From positions 1 to 12,230 of the forward strand of contig CBFIHZ010000064.1 of assembly GCA_965662545.1 (NCBI GenBank): a stretch of 12,230 nucleotides of DNA, in the 5' to 3' direction. Position numbers and translations under genes: made by a program. This document shows, in pieces, positions 6,521 through 12,230 of this stretch; positions within the stretch are counted from its first letter, which is position 1, and every line of letters starts with the position of its first letter. The notes beneath the pieces were generated by a model. The model was not told the DNA's origin and searched no databases. It worked only from the letters and a program-made list of their open reading frames with translations. The DNA comes from CPC320 sp002684375 (GTDB taxonomy: Bacteria; Pseudomonadota; Alphaproteobacteria; Rhodobacterales; Rhodobacteraceae).

Positions 6521-8025
6521 AAATATCGATGGAGACGCCGCCTCAAGGTACCATTCGCGATTGGCTTGATCATCAGGCGGCAACTCAAGGTGAGACAGAA
6601 GCCTTTGTTTTTTTTGACGGTCAACCGGCGTTCCGCTGGGGCGAGCTACACACGCAAGCGCGTCGGATTGCCGGCCATCTGACTGCACTTGGTATCACTA
6701 AAAGCGAAAGCGTTGCCATGCTTCTGCCCAATGGAAGAGAGAGTATTTCCTGCCTTTTTGGTGTGCTTTATGGCGGTTTCCGTGCGACGGTTATCAACCT
6801 CGTGGCCGGTGACGATGCCATCGGTTACGCCTTGGAACATTGCGATGCGCGGTTTGCAATTGTGGGCGCAAATCAGCTGGAGCAGTTTGAAAAAGTCAAA
6901 CCTGCGCATATCAGTGAGATCACGCCAGGGGATATTCCATCCCAACACCCTGATGTGCAATTTTTTGATCTTCAGGAAGATAATCAGGCGTTGCTGATGT
7001 ATACTTCGGGCACAACCGGGCGACCGAAAGGGGTGGTGCACACACATGCCAGCCTTCTGGCCGGGGGATGGACCACAGCGGTAGCGCATGCGCTTGAACC
7101 ACACGACCGGGGACTTTGTGTCCTGCCGTTATACCACATTAACGGGCTGTGCGTGACCATCATGGGAACGCTGGTTTCGGGTGGATCACTTGCCATAGCC
7201 CCAAAGTTCTCAGTCGGACAATTTTGGAAACAATGTGCCCAAGCCGCCGTCACATGGTATTCGGTCGTGCCAACAATCATCTCTCACCTTTTGCATTCGG
7301 ACCACGATCCAACGCCTGAAACACGTTCCCGTATCCGGTTTGGCCGCTCGGCCTCTTCCGCTTTGGCGCCCGACGTGCAAACGGCGTTTGAAACACGCTT
7401 TGGCATGCCCATCATCGAAACGATGGGCTTGACGGAAACCGCAGCGCAAATTTTGTCGAACCCGTTACCTCCAGGTATGCGAAAAATCGGCTCTCCCGGT
7501 AAAGCTTTTGGCAACGAAGTATGTATTCTATCGCCAGACCTGACTTCGCTCCCGCCCAACCAGCAGGGTGAAATTGCAGTGCGCGGTCCGAATGTGATGG
7601 CGGGATACTTCAAGAACCCCAAGGCCACTGCAGATACTTTCGCGCTGGACGGCTGGCTGCGCTCTGGTGACCTTGGGCATGTGGACGACGACGGTTATTT
7701 CTTTGTCACAGGACGGCTGAAGGAATTGATTATCAAAGGCGGTGAAAATATCGCTCCGCGCGAGATCGACGAGGCCCTTTATTCCCACGCCGACGTCATT
7801 GAAGCCGCTGCCTTTGCCCGTCCATGCGAAACCTACGGGGAACGGGTCGAAGCCGCGGTCAGGGTTAAGCAAGGCTCATTGCTTACCGCTGAAGCCCTTG
7901 GCGCGATTTGCGTGAAAAAGCTAGGCAGGTTCAAAAGTCCGGAGCGGGTTCATTTTCTTGAGGAACTGCCCAAGGGACCTTCAGGTAAAATTCAAAGGTT
8001 AAGACTGGCGGAATTGATATCGTAG
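6517..8025 (+). CDS. sauT: AMP-forming acyl-CoA ligase, probable sulfoacetate-CoA ligase SauT
   Basis: An ANL-superfamily adenylating enzyme of 502 residues. It has the P-loop-like A3 motif YTSGTTGRPKG (residues 162-172), the A5 region MGLTETAAQI, the A7 motif GWLRSGDLG (from residue 379) followed by GYFFVTGRLKELIIKGGENI, and the A10 motif GPSGKIQR with the catalytic Lys491. It would convert a carboxylate, ATP and CoA to the acyl-CoA, AMP and pyrophosphate. Next to sauS this suggests sulfoacetate to sulfoacetyl-CoA. Translation starts at GTG 6517 within a GTGA overlap with sauS, with AGAGGTGGG just upstream. An ATG at 6529 is an alternative. It is the last gene of the operon. No classical terminator is seen directly behind it. 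Without the sauS neighbour it would be named only as an acyl-CoA synthetase. Confidence 0.75.
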   Translation: MKISMETPPQGTIRDWLDHQAATQGETEAFVFFDGQPAFRWGELHTQARRIAGHLTALGITKSESVAMLLPNGRESISCLFGVLYGGFRATVINLVAGDDAIGYALEHCDARFAIVGANQLEQFEKVKPAHISEITPGDIPSQHPDVQFFDLQEDNQALLMYTSGTTGRPKGVVHTHASLLAGGWTTAVAHALEPHDRGLCVLPLYHINGLCVTIMGTLVSGGSLAIAPKFSVGQFWKQCAQAAVTWYSVVPTIISHLLHSDHDPTPETRSRIRFGRSASSALAPDVQTAFETRFGMPIIETMGLTETAAQILSNPLPPGMRKIGSPGKAFGNEVCILSPDLTSLPPNQQGEIAVRGPNVMAGYFKNPKATADTFALDGWLRSGDLGHVDDDGYFFVTGRLKELIIKGGENIAPREIDEALYSHADVIEAAAFARPCETYGERVEAAVRVKQGSLLTAEALGAICVKKLGRFKSPERVHFLEELPKGPSGKIQRLRLAELIS

Positions 8026-8241
8026 CCGGATAGCTGTGATTGACGTGCCCCCATCGGGTGGCCCAGATTAATTGTGGTGTCTTTCCGGCCTTTGGGCCCC
8101 GGCGCGACGCTGTCCGGAGCAGGCGAACTTGGGCGCGGGTCTTTCTGCTTCGCAAAATCATGGAAGCTTATGAGATTTTCAAAACTGTTGTACCCATTGA
8201 GCCGAAATCCGATCTGACGCCGAATAAATAAAACTTATATA
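8026..8241. other. Intergenic stretch after sauT, nothing recognised
   Basis: An open frame on the plus strand (8040-8231, 63 codons) and one on the minus strand (7931-8161) exist. Neither shows a motif, a convincing ribosome binding site or a family I recognise. I treat the stretch as non-coding or decayed. Confidence 0.4.
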
Positions 8242-8261
8242 AGTGGTTCAGGAAAACCACT
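8242..8261 (-). terminator. Terminator-like hairpin for the decayed minus-strand unit
   Basis: AGTGGTT (8242-8248) and AACCACT (8255-8261) form a perfect 7-bp stem with a 6-base loop. Read on the minus strand, it follows the stop codon of the fragment at 8261-8437 and is itself followed by an AT-rich tract with a run of four T. It fits an intrinsic terminator of the old minus-strand transcription unit. On the plus strand it is followed by C-rich sequence and would not work as a classical terminator for sauT. Confidence 0.55.
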
Positions 8262-8437
8262 CAGCCCCGCGCGTCTCCGAGTTCGGGCCAAATATCCTGT
8301 CCCTCGCGGTACTGTTCCCAGCACCCCCACACGGAGACGGTGGGATAAATCCTTCCTGGAACGGCGACCGCCGCAGGTTTTAAATTTCGGGCATCAGAGC
8401 TGTGATAGGTCAATACCCGTGCATTTTTATTCTTCAG
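8261..8437 (-). pseudogene. C-terminal fragment of an unrecognised protein
   Basis: On the minus strand a 58-codon open frame without any ATG ends at TGA 8261-8263. It includes ARNLKPAAVAVPGRIYPTVS and then VWGCWEQYREGQDIWPELGD. The Trp-, Cys- and Gly-rich wording and the terminator-like hairpin at its end make it look like the genuine C terminus of a protein whose N-terminal part has been deleted. It begins right where the decayed DctM ends, and the same strand suggests they were once one operon. I do not recognise the family. It could also be a very short gene with a TTG start, but no ribosome binding site supports this. Confidence 0.4.
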
Positions 8438-9613
8438 CTACCGACAATTGTTTGCGGCAGGAAAAGTGCAAATCGGGGAAGAAAACCAGCAGGACCAGCA
8501 TCAGTGCCATCGGAAACCAAAACGGGCAAATCCCGCGAAAAATCTGACCCATCGAAACCCGAGCGCAATGGATTCGACGATGAATAGGTTAATCAAAGGC
8601 GGGCGGATCATGCCCGTTTCAAGCACAACCACAACAATAATGCCAAACCAGATCAGGTCCCAATTCAGACCCTTGGCGATTGGAACAACATCAGAAATGG
8701 TCAGAACAAGCATGGCGATACTTTCTAGCAACGTGCCCAAAATATATATGCCAAGATGATTAGAAACAGTACACCAACCTCTCCGACCGGTAATGACGTC
8801 AAAATTGAAACCAACTGGGCGGGCAAATCGGTCATCGACATGACGGGGAAAAATGCGCCAATAATGATTACAAAGTTGGTTGCCGTCGCACGCATAGTTT
8901 GCAAGATCACTTCACGAAAGGCCTGCGCCGTCAGGGCGCGCAGCCAAGCCGCGACAACAAAGGTCAGGAAAACGCCAACGGATGCGGCCTCAATCGGTGA
9001 AAAAAGCGCATGTACATCCCACCAATTGTCAACAGAACTACACCTGGGATTGGCGCGGCGCGCAACAATGAACCTTGGCGATCAGCACGGCTTGCCCGTT
9101 CGCCGGGCGGTCCTACCCCTGGATGTCGCGCGACCACAATATAAATGGCACCAATGAACAGTAGGGTCAGAATGATCCCCGGGACAACCCCCGCCATAAA
9201 AAGCCTCCCAACGCTTTGCTCGGTTAGAACAGCATAGAGGATCATCCCACCTGACGGCGGAATAAGAAAGTCAAGCGTGTCACCGGCGGCCACAGACCCG
9301 GTGGATAAGTTGTCGGCATATTTGTATCGCTTCATATGGGGCAGTGCCACACGGCCCATTGTGACCACCGAGGCACGCGAGGTCCCCGATAGCGTGGCGA
9401 ACCCCACGCAGGCTGCAATCTTCGCAGAAACAAGCCCCCTGAAGATGCCCCATCCAGCGTTAAGCCGCAGTGAAAAGGTTGTTGAATATACCCAAAACAC
9501 CAGCCAGTTTGCCCGCCATAGAGTGCCTCAAGATTTCCACTAGCAATGGTGCACGTTATCAAGCCCTCCACAGAAGCGTCAAAGGGGAGAGACCAGACGG
9601 TTACTTTCAGCAC
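8434..9613 (-). pseudogene. dctM: Decayed TRAP transporter large permease DctM
   Basis: Translating the minus strand in alternating frames rebuilds most of a DctM subunit (family length about 430 residues). The best part is CVGFATLSGTSRASVVTMGR with ALPHMKRYKYADNLSTGSVA and DTLDFLIPPSGGMILYAVLTEQ, the classic DctM core. Further on come SPIEAASVGVFLTFVVAAW, LGTLLESIAMLVLTI and GLNWDLIWFGIIVVVVLE, and the C-terminal membrane helix ends in LFLPQTIVGS before TGA at 8434-8436. Frame changes occur near 9460-9490, 9000, 8735 and 8570, with another near 8470. The N-terminal hydrophobic part is poorly preserved. It cannot make a functional protein. It belonged to a tripartite ATP-independent carboxylate importer. 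The DctP and DctQ partners are not seen. Confidence 0.85.
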
Positions 9614-10086
9614 ATCAAAATCAGCGAGGTTTGTGATAAATAAAATAATTTTTAAAATCTTGTAAACAAATTGAATCAGAGGACGTTCTTCATATCGGAT
9701 ACGTGCAATAGAAGAACTCGAAGTGAAGTAAACACAACAAATTGCTTATACTGTTTGGGATGTAGCCTTCTAGAACTCGGGCGACCGTATCTCCGGATCT
9801 GCGAAAGCAGAACCTTTAGTATAAAGATTATCTAAATAAAGTATAGACATTGGTGCGCTGGCTTTAGAGTTTTGTGCACTGGCTAAGTGGACGCAAACGG
9901 ATGGCTGCTCGGGCCCTCTGGTATGTCGAGTGAATGAAGTGAGTGAACGGATAGTGTTGCAGCAATTCCAGTCTGTACTGCGGCGTTGCTTTGAACGGAC
10001 ACGAGCCAAAATTCCGTTGCCGCTTTTGCAGGGGCACAAATCTAAGTTGGTCAACAAAACCTAAAAGGATCCAAAGGAATTTACAC
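9614..10086. other. AT-rich upstream region of the flagellin gene
   Basis: Bases from about 9636 to 9850 are clearly richer in A and T than the neighbours, consistent with a promoter or an insertion scar. No gene is supported: open frames on the minus strand (9770-10057, 9864-10286) run into the flagellin and lack family features. I searched by eye for a sigma-28 element (TAAAG, 15 bases, GCCGATAA-like). I found TAAAG at 9822 and 9837, but no acceptable second half. A sigma-54 box was not found either. The flagellin promoter is therefore unresolved. Confidence 0.4.
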
Positions 10087-11067
10087 ATGGCGTTAGCAAT
10101 TGGAACCAACAATGCCGCGCTCAACGCTGCGGCATCCGCGTCCAGAGTGAACCGGGTTATGGAAACATCCATGGCACGCCTGTCGACTGGCAAGCGCATC
10201 AACTCAGCCTCTGACGATGCCGCCGGCGTTGCCATTAGCTCACGTCTGTCAGCAGAAATTCGCGGCACAGACCAAGCGATCCGCAACTCGCTTGACGGTC
10301 AGGCCCTGATTGATACTGCAGAAGGTGCCCATAAAGAAGTCGAGAACATCCTTCAGCGTATGCGTGAAATCGCAGTTCAGGCTGCCAACGACACCAATAA
10401 TTCGGTCGATCGCGCCAATTTGTCCGGTGAAATGGAAGCGCTAACCAATGAAATTGATCGAATTGCAGCAACCACGACCTGGGCAGGCCAAAGTTTGTTC
10501 AGCGGTGGATCCGAGGACCCCATTCCTGGCGGTTCTGAAGGAGCCTCAAAAGAATATAGTTTTCAGATAGGATCCGGCACTGCATCACCCAACCAATTGA
10601 GGGTCAACATTGCTGAGATCGATACGACCGCGCTTGGATTAAACAATTCAGAAAACGGAAGTACACCCACCGCCTTCATTTATATGCTTATCGATACAGA
10701 CCTCGCATCCGTTATCCCTGCTGCAGACCACGCAGAATTCGAAGAATTCTTTAATATGACTATCGCAGACAGTACGTTGGCAGACGGCGCAGTGGTTGCC
10801 TTGAGATTTATTGATTGGAGCGTAGAGGGGCTGAATATCAAACGCGCATCCCTAGGCGCGGTATCCAACCGTCTAAGCCACACAATCAACAACTTAACCA
10901 ACATCTCGTCCAACCTGTCTGCGGCAAAAGGCGGTATCGAGGATGCTGACTTTGCTCGAGAAACCACAAACTTAGCCAAAAATCAGATCCTGCAACAGGC
11001 CTCAACAGCGATGCTGGCACAGGCTAATACATCGAAACAAAATGTACTAAGCCTGCTGCAAGGGTAA
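10087..11067 (+). CDS. Flagellin
   Basis: A complete flagellin of 326 residues that forms the flagellar filament. The conserved N-terminal D0/D1 region is clear: GTNNAALNAAASASRVNRVM, STGKRINSASDDAAGVAISS, then NSLDGQALIDTAEGAHKEVE and LQRMREIAVQAANDTN. The conserved C-terminal D1/D0 region has RASLGAVSNRLSHTINNLTN, AAKGGIEDADFARETTNLAK and AMLAQANTSKQNVLSLLQG. The variable middle (about residues 145-245) is short and acidic. The start at ATG 10087 fits the family N terminus and has AAAGGA 8 bases upstream (10073-10078). In-frame codons further upstream from 9991 are not part of the gene. No other flagellar gene (flaF, flbT, hook genes) is present. Insertion-sequence debris begins right behind its stop codon, so this may be a dispersed, orphan flagellin copy. 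No signal peptide is expected, because export uses the flagellar type III apparatus. Confidence 0.93.
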   Translation: MALAIGTNNAALNAAASASRVNRVMETSMARLSTGKRINSASDDAAGVAISSRLSAEIRGTDQAIRNSLDGQALIDTAEGAHKEVENILQRMREIAVQAANDTNNSVDRANLSGEMEALTNEIDRIAATTTWAGQSLFSGGSEDPIPGGSEGASKEYSFQIGSGTASPNQLRVNIAEIDTTALGLNNSENGSTPTAFIYMLIDTDLASVIPAADHAEFEEFFNMTIADSTLADGAVVALRFIDWSVEGLNIKRASLGAVSNRLSHTINNLTNISSNLSAAKGGIEDADFARETTNLAKNQILQQASTAMLAQANTSKQNVLSLLQG

Positions 11068-11092
11068 TTGGACCTGTCGCGGTTTGATGCCA

Positions 11093-11124
11093 CTCCTTTG
11101 ATAGCATTTACTAAAACAAAGGAG
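11093..11124 (+). promoter_or_regulatory. Inverted repeat sequestering the IS3 orfA ribosome binding site
   Basis: CTCCTTTG (11093-11100) and CAAAGGAG (11117-11124) are exact inverted copies with a 16-base loop. The second arm is the AAGGAG-type ribosome binding site of the transposase remnant behind it. An RNA reading in from the flagellin gene would fold and hide this site. Such protection against outside transcription is known from several insertion sequences. It might also serve as a weak end signal for the flagellin transcript, although no T-run follows. Confidence 0.5.
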
Positions 11125-11131
11125 ACTGGCT

Positions 11132-11397
11132 ATTGGACTGAAACGGACGGAGGAATTCCGCCAAGATGCAGTGCGGATTGCACTGACCAGCGGGCTGACG
11201 CGGAAACAGGTGACTGATGATCCAGATGTCGGCATGTCGACGCTAAACAAGTGGATCACCACACATCGAAACACTGCCTTGATATCGAAAGAGGATTTAA
11301 GCCTCGCCCAATAGAATGACCGGCTTCGACGTGAGAACCGCATTCTCAAGGAGGAAAGGGAAGTGTTAAAAAAGGCCACGGTGTTCTTTGCGAGCCA
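11132..11397 (+). pseudogene. IS3-family transposase OrfA remnant
   Basis: The plus-strand frame reads GLKRTEEFRQDAVRIALTSG, then LTRKQVTDDPDVGMSTLNKW (helix-turn-helix region), then after a TAG (11312-11314, where family members usually have Glu) NDRLRRENRILKEEREVLKK ATVFFASQ, the leucine-zipper end of OrfA. The expected start codon reads ATT (11132-11134), 7 bases after a good ribosome binding site, so an original ATG seems mutated. OrfB is absent: homology stops at about 11397, where the sequence passes into a different gene on the other strand. The left end of the element probably lies just after the flagellin stop codon (around 11068-11075). Confidence 0.75.
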
Positions 11398-11575
11398 GAC
11401 CAACCCTGTCACTAATGGCTTCCCGTTCATGCTCAGCTATCAAAGCAAGGATACTAATGGTCAGATTGTTAGCTTGAGGATTATCAGCAGCTGTAAACTT
11501 AACCCCTGAATTCTTTAACCCCAGTAAGAAACGAGCGCTTCGGCTTAAGCGATCCAGCATACGATGTACTAAGAA
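11398..11575 (-). pseudogene. Serine recombinase (resolvase/invertase type) internal fragment
   Basis: The minus strand encodes part of the catalytic domain of a serine recombinase: LDRLSRSARFLLGLKNSGV, KFTAADNPQANNLTISILAL and IAEHEREAISDRV. These are the typical LDRLSR motif and the E-helix motif AEHERExIS, normally near residues 65-130 of resolvases and site-specific integrases. The active-site Ser, which lies N-terminal to this piece, is missing, because a TAA at 11576-11578 closes the frame. The other side is cut at the junction with the IS3 remnant near 11397. The ATG at 11560 is internal to the LxHRMLDRLSR stretch and is not a real start. It cannot be functional. Confidence 0.7.
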
Positions 11576-11599
11576 TTATCGGTTAGTGAAAGAAGCGCC

Positions 11600-12230
11600 A
11601 TGGCCCTTAAGGGCATCCAACCCGCTCGCCGCCGCCTTGCAGACGAGGTCTATGAACAACTCATGTACGCGATCATGAACCGCGAGATAGGCCCAGATAA
11701 CCGCCTTGTGCAAGCGCGACTTGCAGCCGAGCTCAGTATTTCGCGCACCCCAGTCCGCGAGGCCCTGATGCGACTAGAACAAGAGGGTGTTCTTGAGGTC
11801 TCATCACGCGGCAGTTTTCGACTCTATTTGATTAACGACAAAGAATTTCGCGACCTCTATCAGGCCCGCGCTGCAATTGAGGGGCGGTGCGCTCGCATTC
11901 TAGCAGATAAACCCAAGCCCGAGACGATCGCAGAGATTCGTAAAACGGTCAAGTTTGAAGAAACATCGAAGGTGCGGATGCCAAGGCATATTTCGACGCC
12001 AATCGTGCAATCCATCGCAAATTTGTCGAAATGGCGGGCAATCGTTTCTTGCTCGAGATGTTCGATATAGTCTGGGGAAAGATGATGGCCTTCCCATTTA
12101 TGCTGCAATTGAGAACGTCGATCTTGCTCAGTCTTTGGGCGATCACATGGCGCTCGTAGACGCTGCAGAATCCGATGACAAAGGGCATGCTTTAGGAGTA
12201 TTCACTGATCACATCCACGATGGTTTTGAT
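11600..12230 (+). pseudogene. GntR-family (FCD/FadR subfamily) regulator with two frameshifts, cut by the window edge
   Basis: From ATG 11600 the frame gives a clear GntR winged helix-turn-helix: RRRLADEVYEQLMYAIMNRE, then AAELSISRTPVREALMRLEQ and EGVLEVSSRG. It continues into the start of the FCD ligand domain (DLYQARAAIEGRCARILA). Family sequence then continues in another frame from about 11971 (GADAKAYFDANRAIHRKFVE, MAGNRFLLEMFDIVWGK) and in a third frame from about 12099 (AAIENVDLAQSLGDHMALVD, AAESDDKGHALGVFTDHIHD). Both shifts look like single-base deletions. The DNA-binding part is intact, but the effector domain is not. It may be a decayed gene or carry sequencing errors. Its targets are unknown. 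Confidence 0.75.

Noticed and set aside
8040..8231. A 63-codon plus-strand open frame after sauT.
   Set aside because: No ribosome binding site, no recognised motif, and nothing to show it is translated.
9822..9864. A sigma-28-like flagellar promoter ahead of the flagellin gene.
   Set aside because: Two TAAAG boxes exist, but the sequence 15 bases later matches the GCCGATAA half in too few positions.
9864..10286. A 140-codon minus-strand open frame overlapping the flagellin start.
   Set aside because: It is mostly antisense to the conserved flagellin N terminus and shows no family pattern of its own.

Overview
The gene content suggests a marine alphaproteobacterium, most likely of the Rhodobacterales/Roseobacter group. 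The reasons are a TctABC-type transporter, a putative sulfoacetate catabolic pair, a DctM-type TRAP transporter relic, a short alphaproteobacterial-type flagellin, and IS110- and IS3-type relics. This is inferred from recognised protein families only; no rRNA or tRNA marker is present.

Layout. Bases 2-304 hold the C-terminal part of a decayed IS110/IS1111-type transposase on the plus strand, cut by the window edge. Bases 305-940 contain no gene I can support. The intact core runs from 941 to 8025. It consists of a minus-strand LacI-family regulator and a divergent, tightly packed plus-strand operon: tctA-tctB-tctC (tripartite tricarboxylate transporter, TTT), then a CoA-acylating aldehyde dehydrogenase resembling SauS and an AMP-forming acyl-CoA ligase resembling SauT. 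The best reading is a sulfoacetate utilisation operon. The TTT system imports the acid, SauT makes sulfoacetyl-CoA, and SauS reduces it to sulfoacetaldehyde. The desulfonating enzyme Xsc and phosphotransacetylase are not in the window and would have to lie elsewhere. Substrate identity is inferred from family resemblance and context, not proven.

Downstream of the operon the sequence is a graveyard. A TRAP-transporter large subunit (DctM) on the minus strand (8434-9613) is broken by at least four frame changes. It is followed on the same strand by an unrecognised C-terminal protein fragment ending at a hairpin. An intact flagellin gene (10087-11067) stands alone, without other flagellar genes in view.

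Directly after the flagellin stop codon comes an IS3-family orfA remnant (start codon apparently ATG to ATT, one internal stop). It is joined at about 11397 to a minus-strand fragment of a serine recombinase. A GntR/FCD-type regulator with two frameshifts then runs off the right edge.

Regulatory structure visible directly in the sequence: LacI-type half-sites between the regulator and tctA; a hairpin between tctB and tctC and another between tctC and sauS, both suited to tuning relative expression; and an inverted repeat that would bury the ribosome binding site of the IS3 remnant. I see no CRISPR array, no tRNA or rRNA, and no convincing undescribed system. The operon is a variant of a known pathway, and the rest is mostly mobile-element debris.
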